From Oscillatoriales cyanobacterium CG2_30_44_21 (lineage in GTDB: Bacteria; Cyanobacteriota; Cyanobacteriia; Pseudanabaenales; Pseudanabaenaceae), in contig MNZA01000048.1 of assembly GCA_001873375.1 (NCBI GenBank), positions 1 through 33,127 on the forward strand: a stretch of 33,127 bases of DNA, in the 5' to 3' direction. The position numbers and the translations under genes are program-made. Position 1 is the stretch's first letter; each line of letters starts with the position of its first letter. This document shows, piece by piece, positions 8,380-17,648 of this stretch. Under the pieces are notes generated by a model. It worked only from the letters and a program-made list of their open reading frames with translations, was not told the DNA's origin and made no database searches.

Positions 8380-8414
8380 AAGTTGTTCCGCCCGCTTCGC
8401 GGGCGGAACAACTT
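8380..8414. repeat. Stem-loop of repeat family A, copy 1
   Basis: The 16-bp perfect arms AAGTTGTTCCGCCCGC and complement surround the loop TTC. The trailing sequence TTTTTAGTTTACTTATGCC recurs after the stem-loops at 18541 and 32979. Confidence 0.8.
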
Positions 8415-8622
8415 TTTTGGTTTTTAGTTTACTTATGCCGAGCTACTTATTAGCATTCTACTCGCAGATTTTAATGCTGCAAATTTAAAACAGCAGTTGC
8501 ACTACGAACAAATACAAAATCAATCAAACTTAGTTTGCGTATATGCTAACTCTATGAACTGCTTTGTGGCTATCAGCTTTTAGTACTAGCCGATTAGGAC
8601 TTCGCCATAAAATAAGGAACCC

Positions 8623-8659
8623 AATTTTGATGACGCGGCTGCGCCGCGTCATCAAAATT
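8623..8659. repeat. Perfect 17-bp stem-loop
   Basis: Arms 8623-8639 and 8643-8659 (AATTTTGATGACGCGGC and complement), centre GC-TGC-GC. First of three stem-loops in a row. Confidence 0.75.
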
Positions 8660-8675
8660 CAGGATTTACTCAACC

Positions 8676-8712
8676 CAGAGATTAATTAGTGCGGCGCACT
8701 AATTAATCTCTG
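8676..8712. repeat. Perfect 17-bp stem-loop
   Basis: Arms 8676-8692 and 8696-8712 (CAGAGATTAATTAGTGC and complement), centre GC-GGC-GC. The A/T-rich arm contrasts with its neighbours. Confidence 0.75.
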
Positions 8713-8720
8713 ATTGGTGC

Positions 8721-8790
8721 TAAACAAAGGAATGGCTCCGCCATTCCTTTGTTTAAAAATCCAATATGTGTTTGGTTTTCAATTCATAAA
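8721..8790 (-). repeat. Repeat family C, copy 1 (reversed)
   Basis: A perfect stem-loop at 8721-8755 (centre GC-TCC-GC) is followed by a stretch whose complement reads TGAATTGAAAACCAAACAC. The same order, in the other orientation, occurs at 14273-14338 and 21256-21323. This copy runs into the open frame of the copper ATPase and makes a false N-terminal extension. Confidence 0.8.
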
Positions 8791-8818
8791 AGTTTTAGTA
8801 AGTTTCGGATTCAAGCTT

Positions 8819-11173
8819 GTGATAGTTTCTCAATCGATCGCCCAATCTAACCGCCAGCCCAGTAGCCTATCTTTGGGAATCTCTGGCATGAAATGTGCTG
8901 GCTGTGTCGCCACGGTGGAAAAGCGTTTACTTGCTTGCGAAGGGGTCAAAGCGGCAAGTGTCAACTTGTTGACCGAGAGGGCGACTGTGATCTATGAGGA
9001 GGTGTATGCGGAGAGTTTAGCGCCACAACTACTGGAGGCGATCGCCAAAGCAGGCTTTACAGCAGAATTAATTGATAAAACTAAGCAAGTCTCTAAGAAA
9101 AATGCGCCAGAAAATGTAACTCATCCTTCTTGGTTCGGATTGACACGGGAAATTGCCATTCCTGCTTTTTTGGTGATTCTGGCGATCATTGGGCATTTGA
9201 GCTTAATTGGGATCACCGACCTGCCTTTGGTTGGCAATATGTATGCCCATTGGCTAGTCTCCACGATCGCCCTTGGCTGGATTGGTCGCCCAATTTGGTG
9301 GGATGGCTTGAAATCTCTCTGGTATCGCGCCCCGAATATGAACTCACTGGTGGGATTAGGCACAATTTCGGCATATTTGGCTAGCAGCGTTGCTCTATTT
9401 GTCCCACAGCTAAATTGGCAGTGCTTTTTTGAAGAGCCTGTGATGTTATTGGGCTTTGTACTGCTAGGTCAAGCTTTGCTAGAACGCGCCAAGGGAAAGG
9501 CTTCCCAAGCAATTCGCACATTGATAAATTTGCAGCCAGATCGCGCCCGCATGTTAGTCAGCAGCGCTGACGGCGATCTGCAAGTACCGATCGCTGTAGA
9601 AGATTTACAAGTGGGCGATCGCATTGTGGTGTGGTCGGGCGAAAAGATTCCCGTTGATGGTGAAGTGATTGGCGGTAACTCTAGTGTGGATGAGTCCATG
9701 CTCACGGGCGAATCTAGCCCTGTGGTCAAGCAAGTTGGCGCGACCGTCACAGGCGCAACCCTAAATTTGACAGGAGCGCTCACCGTCAAGGTTTTACAAA
9801 CAGGTGCAGAAACAACTCTAGCGAGAATCGTGGCGCTAGTGGAGTCGGCACAGGCGAGCAAAGCCCCCATTCAAAATCTAGCCGATCGCGTGGCAGGATA
9901 TTTTGCTTACTCGGTCATGGCGATCGCTGCTGCCACATTTTTAATTTGGTATGCACTGCTCCATGCTGAAATTGTATTTAGTTTGCGATTGGCGATCGCG
10001 GTTCTCGTTGTGGCTTGTCCTTGTGCGCTGGGCTTAGCGACTCCCACAGCGATCATGGTTGGCACAGGGCTTGGTGCTGAAAGAGGAATTTTAATTAAGG
10101 GTGGGGCAAGTCTAGAAAAAATTGACCAACTATCAGCAATAGTTTTTGATAAAACAGGGACTTTAACCACAGGTAAAGCCGAAGTTACCGATGTGATCAC
10201 CAATGACCTAATCATTTTTGGACGCAAACTAATCGAGCAGACCACATTTAAAAGCGTGGTGCGCGAAATTCCCGCTTCTGCCTTGAAAATTTTACAACTA
10301 GCCGCTAGTGCTGAAGTGGGCGCAAATCATATCCTCGGAGCTGCCGCGATCGCCAAAGCCGCCGAACTAAATATTGCACTCCTACCCACACACTCATCGC
10401 AAGTTGTCGCAGGCTGTGGAGTGGAGTCAGTCATGTCCACAGGCGAAACCGTTTTAGTCGGTAATTGCACTTGGTTACAGGAGCGTCATGTGGAAATTTC
10501 TGAAGAAATGCTGGAGCGATCGCAACAGTTAGCCCAATATGGCAAAACTCCAGTTTTTGTGGCAATCGCCAATGCTGATCAGAACCCAAATTTAGCAGGA
10601 ATTATCACCCTGCGCGATCGCCTCAAGCCCCAAGCCCCCGCAGTGATTCGCCAAATTATAGATATGGGGCTACAGGTGTGGATGCTGACAGGCGATCGTC
10701 AAGAAACAGCCGTGGCGATCGCCAATCAGTTAGGACTGCCATCAGAAAGAGTGATTGCCGAAATTAAACCCGAAGGCAAAGCCGAGGCGATCGCTAAATT
10801 AATCAATGCAGGTCAAGTCGTGGCAATGGTCGGTGATGGCGTGAATGATGCGCCCGCCTTGGCAAGCGCCAATGTCGGTATTGCCCTTAGTTCGGGAACT
10901 GATGTGGCGATCGAAACCGCCGATATTGTGTTGATGCGCCATGACATCAGCGATGTGGTTCCTGCTATTCAATTAAGCCGCGCTACCTTCAACAAAATTC
11001 GTCAAAATTTATTCTGGGCGTTTGCCTATAACACCCTCGCTATTCCCGTCGCCGCAGGGGTTCTTTATCCAAATTTTGGTATTTCCCTAAATCCGACGAT
11101 CGCAGGTTTAGCAATGGCGCTCAGTTCCGTGAGTGTGGTGGCAAGCTCGTTGTCATTACGGAACCAGAGATAG
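8819..11173 (+). CDS. Copper-transporting P1B-type ATPase, CtaA-like
   Basis: A 784-residue pump from a GTG start. The order is an N-terminal HMA metal-binding domain with MKCAGC (cysteines at 26 and 29), transmembrane helices, the actuator loop with TGES, the membrane motif ACPCALG (CPC at 400-402), the phosphorylation motif DKTGT with D444, and the hinge [10 protein letters not shown]. The CPC motif indicates Cu(I) (or Ag) transport. The HMA form [12 protein letters not shown] is closer to my memory of CtaA than of PacS. This is a weak basis, so I give no symbol. The frame is open from ATG 8714, but the first 35 residues of that version come from a dispersed repeat. GTG 8819 is the first plausible start without repeat sequence, though no good ribosome site is seen. 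The pump probably feeds copper to plastocyanin and cytochrome oxidase. Confidence 0.9.
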   Translation: MIVSQSIAQSNRQPSSLSLGISGMKCAGCVATVEKRLLACEGVKAASVNLLTERATVIYEEVYAESLAPQLLEAIAKAGFTAELIDKTKQVSKKNAPENVTHPSWFGLTREIAIPAFLVILAIIGHLSLIGITDLPLVGNMYAHWLVSTIALGWIGRPIWWDGLKSLWYRAPNMNSLVGLGTISAYLASSVALFVPQLNWQCFFEEPVMLLGFVLLGQALLERAKGKASQAIRTLINLQPDRARMLVSSADGDLQVPIAVEDLQVGDRIVVWSGEKIPVDGEVIGGNSSVDESMLTGESSPVVKQVGATVTGATLNLTGALTVKVLQTGAETTLARIVALVESAQASKAPIQNLADRVAGYFAYSVMAIAAATFLIWYALLHAEIVFSLRLAIAVLVVACPCALGLATPTAIMVGTGLGAERGILIKGGASLEKIDQLSAIVFDKTGTLTTGKAEVTDVITNDLIIFGRKLIEQTTFKSVVREIPASALKILQLAASAEVGANHILGAAAIAKAAELNIALLPTHSSQVVAGCGVESVMSTGETVLVGNCTWLQERHVEISEEMLERSQQLAQYGKTPVFVAIANADQNPNLAGIITLRDRLKPQAPAVIRQIIDMGLQVWMLTGDRQETAVAIANQLGLPSERVIAEIKPEGKAEAIAKLINAGQVVAMVGDGVNDAPALASANVGIALSSGTDVAIETADIVLMRHDISDVVPAIQLSRATFNKIRQNLFWAFAYNTLAIPVAAGVLYPNFGISLNPTIAGLAMALSSVSVVASSLSLRNQR

Positions 11174-11175
11174 AG

Positions 11176-11237
11176 AGGCGCGTTGCGCCTATGATCAAAA
11201 TATAAGGGGCAGCGCTTCGCGCCGCCCCTTATATTTT
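11176..11237. terminator. Two stem-loops after the copper ATPase
   Basis: A small hairpin at 11176-11190 (AGGCGC-GTT-GCGCCT) directly follows the stop. A larger one has arms 11197-11215 and 11219-11237, with one mismatch, and the centre GC-TTC-GC. The A-run before and T-run after suggest a bidirectional terminator. Confidence 0.7.
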
Positions 11238-11261
11238 GGTTACAGAAAGAAAAATAAAATT

Positions 11262-11582
11262 ATGGACTGGATTAATTTAATTATTGCAGGGCTACTAGAA
11301 GTCGTCTGGGCAAGCAGCTTGAAATATACCCAAGGCTTCACTAAACCATTACCGAGCTTGCTTACCCTTGCCGCCCTAACCACTAGCTTTATTCTGCTAG
11401 CTCAATCCTTAAAAACTTTACCTGCGGGAACAGGCTATGCAGTTTGGACAGGGATCGGAGTTGTCGGCACCGCGATCGTTGGTTCAGTATTTCTCGGCGA
11501 ATCGCGCGACCCAGCCCGATTTGTTTGTATCGGCTTGATTATGGTAGGGATTGTCGGTTTGCGGTTTACAAGCCCACAGTGA
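11262..11582 (+). CDS. SMR-family exporter, SugE/Gdx-like
   Basis: A 106-residue protein with four hydrophobic segments, the standard SMR size. The membrane glutamate that binds substrate and protons is at residue 13 (GLLEVVWASSLKYTQGFT). The segment PAGTGYAVWTGIGVVGTA is the SMR signature in the form typical of SugE/Gdx. Gdx proteins export guanidinium; other SMR proteins export quaternary ammonium compounds. I chose ATG 11262 (MDWINLIIAG) because the longer frame reads through the ATPase end and the stem-loop. No guanidine riboswitch is recognisable in the 88-base leader. A single gene could work as an antiparallel homodimer. Confidence 0.88.
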   Translation: MDWINLIIAGLLEVVWASSLKYTQGFTKPLPSLLTLAALTTSFILLAQSLKTLPAGTGYAVWTGIGVVGTAIVGSVFLGESRDPARFVCIGLIMVGIVGLRFTSPQ

Positions 11583-11618
11583 TAGGATCACCAGCAAATC
11601 ACCTTAAAACGTTATCCC

Positions 11619-13202
11619 ATGGATTCTCAGCCTGTAAATGAAAAAACTTGGAATGCTAAATCAATACTACTAAGCATTCTGAGTCTATTTTCAATCCTAT
11701 TTATCGTCTTTTCATTACAGGCAAGCTGGAATAAACCACAGGAACAAACCAAGTTAGATTTATTGCAAACTGATCTCATTTTGCAGGCGACCCAAACTTC
11801 AGAATCCAACGCCGACAAGTCTGTCGAAGAGCTATTACAAGCCTTAGTCGGCGATGGTCAAAGTCAAGAAATTTACCTGCAAGCACTAAATAGCTATCGA
11901 GAAGTTCTCAAAACCAATAAATCTTCGCTGGCTTACATTGATCGCCTATCGACAGATTCGGAAACCAGCAATTCTCAAAATGACTTGCAGATATTATCAA
12001 AGTTAAAACAAAAAAAACAAAGCAATATCGGTGAAATCACCACAAGGACTGGCTTATTGCAGGTGCGGACTGGTGATATTCAAGGAGCGATCGCCACTTG
12101 GCAAGAATTAATCACCTCTGAAGATAGCTCCATAACCACCAACGGACTGACCGCCCAAATCCTCACAGGGCTATGGTCAGAGCCAACCATGCTATTTCCC
12201 AATGCGGAGCCACAAATTCGGCGTACCCTTGACGGCTGGTATCGCCAATTTGCCTTAAAAAAACTCTACCAAGCCCAACAAAGAAGCGAAAAAATCCCTG
12301 AACTAGCGGCTCAATCACAAATAGAAGCAAATTCGGCAATTAATCGATTAGTGATTGTTAACTCGATCCCTCTGCTAGGCGGCAGCATCGGCATCCTTGT
12401 CTGGCTAGGCTTATTGATCCAGTGGATATTTTTTCGCGGTTCCTCGCCATTTTCCACAAATGACACTGATCCCCAACCAATAAAATGGCAAGTCCCTTGG
12501 GGTTTGGCACTCACTTGGGAAGTAATGGTGCTATGGTTTACCACCTTTTGCTTGATCACCCAGTTTGTCTTACCCCTCATTTTCGAGTTACTAGGTATTC
12601 AACCACGAGCTAACGAAGATTTTACCGTGCAGTCCTTACTGGTCTTGATTCCTTACGTTGTGTCCGTAATGCCGATGCTGCCGATTTTACAAATTAGCCT
12701 TGCTCCCTATCAACCCTTACCCGATCGCTGGTTTCACTTTAAATTTCTGCCACCCTCATGGCTAGTCTGGGGATTTGGCGGCTACTTTGCGGCAGTTCCT
12801 TTAGTTTTAATAGTTTCGGTGATTAGTCAAAAGTTTCTACAAGGTCAGGGCGGCGGCAATCCTTTGTTACCAATCTTGGTTGATAGTCAAAATAATTTGC
12901 CAAAATTCTTGCTGTGGACAACCCTTGCGATCGCCGCGCCATTTTTTGAAGAATATTTATTTAGAGGATTTTTATTACCATCGCTAACCAAATTTTTACC
13001 AGCATGGGGCGCGATCGCCATTAGTGGATTTGTATTTGCGATCGCCCATCTCAATGTGGCTGACATTATTCCCTTAACGACTCTGGGGATAGTTTTAGGT
13101 TTTATTTATTGGCGATCGCAAAATTTATTGGCTTCGATGTTGCTGCACTGCCTCTGGAATAGCGGTAGCTTTTTAGCTTTGATCGCCCTCGGCGGCAAAT
13201 AA
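11619..13202 (+). CDS. CPBP family membrane protease (CAAX-type), long cyanobacterial form
   Basis: A 527-residue protein. One N-terminal membrane span (about residues 13-33) is followed by a soluble region of about 200 residues, then about seven hydrophobic segments. The C-terminal CPBP/Abi domain has FFEEYLFRG with E444, E445 and R449, then FVFAIAHLN, then LLHCLWN. These make up the glutamic protease active site of the Rce1-like family. The soluble region has a helical, repeat-like character (LLQVRTGDIQGAIATWQELI), possibly TPR-like. The substrate is unknown. The gene starts 36 bases after the SMR gene and could share its transcript. Confidence 0.87.
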   Translation: MDSQPVNEKTWNAKSILLSILSLFSILFIVFSLQASWNKPQEQTKLDLLQTDLILQATQTSESNADKSVEELLQALVGDGQSQEIYLQALNSYREVLKTNKSSLAYIDRLSTDSETSNSQNDLQILSKLKQKKQSNIGEITTRTGLLQVRTGDIQGAIATWQELITSEDSSITTNGLTAQILTGLWSEPTMLFPNAEPQIRRTLDGWYRQFALKKLYQAQQRSEKIPELAAQSQIEANSAINRLVIVNSIPLLGGSIGILVWLGLLIQWIFFRGSSPFSTNDTDPQPIKWQVPWGLALTWEVMVLWFTTFCLITQFVLPLIFELLGIQPRANEDFTVQSLLVLIPYVVSVMPMLPILQISLAPYQPLPDRWFHFKFLPPSWLVWGFGGYFAAVPLVLIVSVISQKFLQGQGGGNPLLPILVDSQNNLPKFLLWTTLAIAAPFFEEYLFRGFLLPSLTKFLPAWGAIAISGFVFAIAHLNVADIIPLTTLGIVLGFIYWRSQNLLASMLLHCLWNSGSFLALIALGGK

Positions 13203-13204
13203 AA

Positions 13205-13233
13205 GCATAGTGCCGCCCTCGGCGGCATTATGC
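13205..13233. terminator. Stem-loop between convergent CPBP protease and tilS
   Basis: The arms GCATAGTGCCGCC (13205-13217) and 13221-13233 have one mismatch and loop CTC. The core GCCCTCGGCGGCA repeats the last codons of the protease gene (ALGGK). Confidence 0.7.
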
Positions 13234-13238
13234 GTTAC

Positions 13239-14228
13239 TTAATGAATATGTAAAACAATCCAAGGATGGTCAACAGCCGCAATCACATTGCCTGTAAATG
13301 GCGAACACTGCGATCTATTTTGAGCAGTAAGTAAACTAAGAAACTTTTCAATATCAAAAAAACTAACTTGATGTAATAAATATTTTGATAGAAATTGCCT
13401 GACAATTCTTCTTTGCAAAGCTAAGGGATACTCCTGCAATTTTTTTCGATGTAAACGCGGCAATTGATTACACCAAACCACAAAACTACTATCTTCAAAA
13501 AACCGACTAGCTTGTGTTTCCAAATAAATTACATCTTCATACAACAGATCAGCAGTTTGGGCGATCGCCGTTTCTAATTGAGGATTGAAATGATTTTCTA
13601 AATAAGGAATTACCTCCAAGCGCAAACGATTGCGTTGATAATTTAAATCTTGATTGGTGTTGTCTTCCCAAACTTTAACTTGATTTTCACGACAAAAAGC
13701 AGCCGTCTCTTGACGACTAACATCAAGCAAGGGACGGACTAACTTAATTTCTGGGGTTAGCGATCGCATCCAATGCAGCGCCGCCAAACCATCCGCACCA
13801 CTGCCCCGTGTCAAGTTATATAACAAAGTTTCCACGCGATCGCTGCGAGTATGCCCCGTGACAATGCGATCGCATCCACATATTTCCGCCATCTTAATCA
13901 ACATTGCATAGCGCCATTTTCTCGCGTCAGACTCATTGAGCAGAGGCACTTCTGCGGTTCGCAGACTAAAATTTAACTGCCAATTTTGAGCCAACTCCGC
14001 CACATATTCGGCATTAGCTTGCGAGTCCTTACGCCAGCGATGGTCACAATGGGCGATCGTTAACTTGAGGTTAAGCTTATCTCGTTGCCCTAATAACAGA
14101 CTTGCTAAACACAAGGAATCCTGTCCACCTGAAACCGCAACTAACAGATTGCTGCCCCTAGGAATCATTTGCGGATGAGATCTTAGAGCGCGATTTAGCT
14201 TGATTTTTAGAGGCTTAATTTGTTGCAT
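13239..14228 (-). CDS. tilS: tRNA(Ile)-lysidine synthase
   Basis: A 329-residue enzyme that puts lysine on C34 of tRNA-Ile(CAU), changing its codon reading from AUG to AUA. The ATP pyrophosphatase P-loop reads AVSGGQDSLCLASLL with SGGQDS at residues 33-38. AHCDHRWRKDSQANAEYV and TGHTRSDRVETLLYNLTRGSG follow, both typical of TilS. The region after residue 210 is less conserved and should help bind tRNA. The length matches the short cyanobacterial form, which lacks the full E. coli C-terminal domain. It is an essential gene in most bacteria. Convergent with the CPBP protease. Confidence 0.95.
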   Translation of the reverse strand: MQQIKPLKIKLNRALRSHPQMIPRGSNLLVAVSGGQDSLCLASLLLGQRDKLNLKLTIAHCDHRWRKDSQANAEYVAELAQNWQLNFSLRTAEVPLLNESDARKWRYAMLIKMAEICGCDRIVTGHTRSDRVETLLYNLTRGSGADGLAALHWMRSLTPEIKLVRPLLDVSRQETAAFCRENQVKVWEDNTNQDLNYQRNRLRLEVIPYLENHFNPQLETAIAQTADLLYEDVIYLETQASRFFEDSSFVVWCNQLPRLHRKKLQEYPLALQRRIVRQFLSKYLLHQVSFFDIEKFLSLLTAQNRSQCSPFTGNVIAAVDHPWIVLHIH

Positions 14229-14265
14229 TACCTCAATCTAATACCGATTTACAAACACTTTGACT

Positions 14266-14343
14266 ACACTCTTGTAAATTGAAAACCAAACCCCATATAG
14301 TTTTTTAAACAAAGAAATAGCTAAGCCATTTCTTTGTTAGGTG
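14266..14343 (+). repeat. Repeat family C, copy 2
   Basis: TGTAAATTGAAAACCAAACC at 14273-14292 leads into a stem-loop with arms 14308-14321 and 14325-14338 (one mismatch) and centre GC-TAA-GC. It lies between tilS and the beta-barrel gene. The rest of this 312-base gap (14344-14540) is A/T-rich and holds nothing I recognise. Confidence 0.75.
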
Positions 14344-14540
14344 TAACTGGATCATCGGCTTGACAAGAAAATTCTTGGTATCTAAATTATTTATTGCCAC
14401 AATTCAATCATTAAAAATTTAAAAATAGGATATATTGAAATAATTGGAAACTGTACTGCTAGAGTTTTAAATCTCAAAGCAAACAATGTATAGTTTTGTA
14501 AATTACAGCAAAGTTAGCTTGTGGGTGAGGAATACAGCAA

Positions 14541-15578
14541 ATGTTAAAACAACTTTCTAGTGTAAGCAAAGTATTGTTAGCACTGACTGGAATCGCAGTT
14601 GGTTTCAGTGGTACTAATCAAGAAGTTTCGGCTCAATCAACAGTAGCTCAGAAGAAAGCAAGCCACTCGGCAAAAGATCTTCAAAAACGCCCAGCTAGCG
14701 TTACTGACGCTGCTTTCACTTTTAAGCCCAGCACTTCCATTTCTATCTCAACTAAGCCTGATGCAAATCTTATTGCTCAGTCCAGCACGGTGATCGCTCA
14801 GTCGGGAGCAGCCACATCGACATCCCCTGACATTCTCCGCAACCAACTATTGATCGAACCAATTGATGAAAATACCAAAAACGTATTCATCAGACGTATT
14901 TACACCCCATCCCTAAACGCTGGTACACCAGTCGCTTTTGGTTTAGAAACAGGTGATGTTTTTATCAGCTTAAATGGTGCTACCGCAGGTCGCGTCAGAG
15001 ACACTGTTGATGGCAGTATTTCCATAGGCGCAGGCTTGGGTGATGCCAGAAAAGTTTTTGCAGTTGAAGGTGTATACAACATCAACAGTCTTCGCCGCTT
15101 TGGTGAAAATGGCACCTTTGACCTCAAGGTACACCGCTCTGTCTATGAAGACGCGGACAAACAAGTTGCGATCGCCGCAGGTTGGACAAACTTTGCTAAC
15201 TATGGTTCTGACGCTGGTGGTACTCGCTCTTCAGTCTATGGCGCAGCCACTTTTTCTCAGTTAACCGATCCCCAAAACCTAGTCAATCCTAAGCCCTTAG
15301 TTGCAACCGTTGGTGTTGGTGGCGGTGTTTATCGCAAATCGACCACTAACGATGGTGTTGGTGTGTTTGCTAACTTGGGCTATCAGCTTGATCAACAATG
15401 GGGTATCAGTACCGCTTGGAGTGGTCAAGGCTTGAACTTTGGCTTAGGCTTTTTGCCAGAAGTCACTCTGCCTCTCAACATTAACTTGACCTACTCTGAT
15501 GTAACTAACAGCAGTGATGCAGGTTCTCAGATTATTCTAGGCATCAGCTATGGCGCTAACTTCACTGGTCGCCGATAA
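14541..15578 (+). CDS. Secreted protein, possible outer-membrane beta-barrel
   Basis: A 345-residue protein I do not recognise. It has a signal peptide, roughly MLKQLSSVSKVLLALTGIAV to an AQS-type cleavage region near residue 32. A low-complexity Ser/Thr/Ala/Gln linker runs to about residue 95. The remaining 250 residues alternate polar and hydrophobic residues, with many glycines and aromatics: VFIRRIYTPSLNAG, SISIGAGLGDARK, GVFANLGYQLDQQWGIS. The likely last strand is IILGISYGANF. This pattern suggests a small beta-barrel, but the terminal Phe is followed by TGRR, which is atypical. A second secreted gene follows after 94 bases on the same strand, and the pair may be co-transcribed. Confidence 0.7.
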   Translation: MLKQLSSVSKVLLALTGIAVGFSGTNQEVSAQSTVAQKKASHSAKDLQKRPASVTDAAFTFKPSTSISISTKPDANLIAQSSTVIAQSGAATSTSPDILRNQLLIEPIDENTKNVFIRRIYTPSLNAGTPVAFGLETGDVFISLNGATAGRVRDTVDGSISIGAGLGDARKVFAVEGVYNINSLRRFGENGTFDLKVHRSVYEDADKQVAIAAGWTNFANYGSDAGGTRSSVYGAATFSQLTDPQNLVNPKPLVATVGVGGGVYRKSTTNDGVGVFANLGYQLDQQWGISTAWSGQGLNFGLGFLPEVTLPLNINLTYSDVTNSSDAGSQIILGISYGANFTGRR

Positions 15579-15672
15579 AATTACATTCGCATTGGGGAAC
15601 AATCACACCATATCCTGTGCGTCTTGATGATGGTACATCGCAACATTAATCAACTAACCCAGTTTTAATCCT

Positions 15673-16137
15673 ATGAAAAAAATCCTCAGTTCACTGCTTG
15701 CTTCAGTCCTGTGCCTCAGCCCAGCTTTGCCTTCTTTTGCAGGTTCAACTTCCGTTGGAGGTTCCTCGACTGTGCCAGTTGGCTCACAATCAACTCTAGT
15801 GCTAATTCAAACTCCTTCTGGGAATGCTATCTTTTCAACTTCGCTTACGGCAACGCAAGTAGGGCAAATAGCAGCCATTTTACCTGCATTAAAGGCTGGT
15901 CAATTTGGAGGCGACATCCAACAAGCAGTCAATTTGTTATTCCCAGGAACGCCTAATTTCTCTGGAGGAAATTCGGTTACAGTTACTGTACAGATTAATA
16001 ATCTTGGCAAGTCGATCGCTGCATTTAATAAGGCTCTGACACCAGCTTTTTTTGGTAGTCTCTCAACCGCCCAACTAACTCAGCTTAGAGAGTTGTCAAA
16101 CTTACTTAAAGCACTGAGAGCGCAAGTGGACGCATAG
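15673..16137 (+). CDS. Small secreted protein of unknown function
   Basis: A 154-residue protein. The signal peptide is clear: MKKILSSLLASVLCLSPALP followed by SFAGS, with cleavage likely after AFA-like SFA at about residue 23. The mature part begins with a Ser/Gly/Thr-rich stretch, then contains a few short helices (TQVGQIAAILPALKAG, FNKALTPAFFGSLSTAQLTQ). No cysteines pair up and no catalytic motif is visible. I do not know the family. It follows the beta-barrel candidate by 94 bases and ends before a strong terminator at 16261-16301. Confidence 0.65.
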   Translation: MKKILSSLLASVLCLSPALPSFAGSTSVGGSSTVPVGSQSTLVLIQTPSGNAIFSTSLTATQVGQIAAILPALKAGQFGGDIQQAVNLLFPGTPNFSGGNSVTVTVQINNLGKSIAAFNKALTPAFFGSLSTAQLTQLRELSNLLKALRAQVDA

Positions 16138-16260
16138 TCACACCTGATCTAATACTTAATCAATAAATGATTATGCATTTTTTTTGATTTAAGAACCCTT
16201 ACTAGATGTGGTCTTCAATTGATACCCATGTTGTCGCATTTACATCGATTAGTATGAATC

Positions 16261-16301
16261 AAAAAAATAGAGGTGACGCTGTGCATCACCTCTATTTTTT
16301 T
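16261..16301. terminator. Bidirectional terminator between the secreted-protein genes and tyrS
   Basis: Perfect 16-bp arms 16261-16276 and 16286-16301 (AAAAAAATAGAGGTGA and complement) with a 9-base loop. A-run and T-run on either side fit termination from both directions. Its loop differs from the usual GC-NNN-GC centre. Confidence 0.85.
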
Positions 16302-16309
16302 AAGATTTT

Positions 16310-17536
16310 TTAAATAAGGCGCAAGAATTTCTTTTTGCCGACCTGTAGAACTTTACCTGCGAGTTCATTGCGCTCATTAAAGGCGCGATCGCCTAGTTTC
16401 TCGCCATCTAATTTCACAGCGCCATTTTTGATTTGGCTTTGGGCTTCGCTGTTGCTCTTACATAGTCCTGAAGCCTTGATCAAATAATGCAATGGGGCAG
16501 GGAAATTAATTTGCGACAGATCAAATTCAGGGATATCACCGAGATCGGCTGTATTGCCCGCCAGCACAATTTGTTCGGCATCATGCTTGGCTTGGAGCGC
16601 AGCATCATGTCCGTGATATTGACCAACGATCGCCAAAGCTAGCTGTTTTTGCTTTTCGCGAGGATTGTCAGGCAATGTCGCGAGATCAATATTGGTTAAC
16701 AGTTCAAAGTATTCATCCACCAGCGTATCAGGCACTTTTTCCAGCTTGGAATACATACTCAATGGCTCATCGGTGATCCCCACATAGTTACCGAGGGACT
16801 TGGACATTTTTTGAACGCCATCTAAACCAACTAGCAATGGTAAGAGCAACCCAAATTGAGCAGGCTTACCTTGGCGATCGCTATTTTTAATTTGTAAATC
16901 TCGACCGACCAGAATATTAAATTTTTGATCCGTACCGCCTAGCTCGACATCGGCATCGATCGCCACAGAGTCGTAACCTTGCAGGAGCGGGTACAAAAAC
17001 TCATGAAGATAAATTGGGTTGCCCTTGTCGTAGCGATCGCTGAAGCCTTCTTTGGCAAGCATCTGTCCCACGGTCATACTTGCTTGCAGGTTAATAATTT
17101 GCTGCAAGTCGAGTTTGTTTAACCATTCACCATTGCGGCGTAACTCAAAGCGATCGCCTGAAAAGTCGAGAATTTTTTGAGCTTGCTCTAAATAGGTTTC
17201 GGCATTGTAGGCAACTTCTTCAGGGGTCAGCCTTGGTCTTGCCTCCGATCGCCCTGTGGGATCGCCAATTTGGGCGGTAAAATCCCCAATGATTAAAACT
17301 GCTTTATGTCCTGCATCCTGAAATTGGCGCAATTTTCGCAGTGCCACCGTGTGACCTAAATGCAGGTCGGGACGGGTGGGATCGATCCCCAATTTGATCC
17401 GCAGGGGGCGATCGCTTTTAATCAGGCGATCGCTGAGGTTTTCCGATTCACTATTGGGAAATATTTCGACAACACCCCTTTCTAAGAGGATTGCCTGTGT
17501 TTGAGGAGCAGTTTGAGGATCGATACTTGAGGACAT
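16310..17536 (-). CDS. tyrS: Tyrosyl-tRNA synthetase
   Basis: A 408-residue class I aminoacyl-tRNA synthetase. The HIGH motif appears as HLGH in [19 protein letters not shown] (about residues 51-69). [18 protein letters not shown] follows. The tyrosine-site region has [24 protein letters not shown] is intact in [15 protein letters not shown]-terminal S4 RNA-binding domain starts near residue 350 ([21 protein letters not shown]). The domain order and HLGH form match the TyrZ-like bacterial type. No T-box leader is seen, as expected in cyanobacteria. Confidence 0.95.
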   Translation of the reverse strand: MSSSIDPQTAPQTQAILLERGVVEIFPNSESENLSDRLIKSDRPLRIKLGIDPTRPDLHLGHTVALRKLRQFQDAGHKAVLIIGDFTAQIGDPTGRSEARPRLTPEEVAYNAETYLEQAQKILDFSGDRFELRRNGEWLNKLDLQQIINLQASMTVGQMLAKEGFSDRYDKGNPIYLHEFLYPLLQGYDSVAIDADVELGGTDQKFNILVGRDLQIKNSDRQGKPAQFGLLLPLLVGLDGVQKMSKSLGNYVGITDEPLSMYSKLEKVPDTLVDEYFELLTNIDLATLPDNPREKQKQLALAIVGQYHGHDAALQAKHDAEQIVLAGNTADLGDIPEFDLSQINFPAPLHYLIKASGLCKSNSEAQSQIKNGAVKLDGEKLGDRAFNERNELAGKVLQVGKKKFLRLI

Positions 17537-17616
17537 TCTAAAAATTTTGCTAAAGACTTGATTGCTTGGTAGCTATACATCATACAGCCCGTTGTGCTGA
17601 CTTAAAGGTTCCAATA

Positions 17617-17643
17617 TCAAAGCGCTGCTTCGCAGCGCTTTGA
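17617..17643. terminator. Stem-loop after the pilin-like gene
   Basis: Perfect 12-bp arms TCAAAGCGCTGC and complement, centre GC-TTC-GC. It lies just past the stop of the minus-strand gene. Confidence 0.65.
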
Positions 17644-17648
17644 ATCTA

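Larger units (their letters stand above)
8221..8720. repeat. Gene-free region packed with palindromes
   Basis: No gene is visible between the MBL gene and the ATPase. Contents in order: a HIP1 site near 8301, a family A repeat at about 8366-8450, then three consecutive stem-loops at 8623-8659, 8676-8712 and 8721-8755. The remaining sequence is A/T-rich with no recognised signal. Confidence 0.7.

Noticed and set aside
8223-8720. CRISPR array
   Set aside because: The repeats differ in sequence and spacing, are palindromes of variable arm, and show no regular direct repeat-spacer pattern.
11174-11261. Guanidine riboswitch before the SMR gene
   Set aside because: The short leader is filled by two stem-loops of the common palindrome type and shows no recognised riboswitch core.
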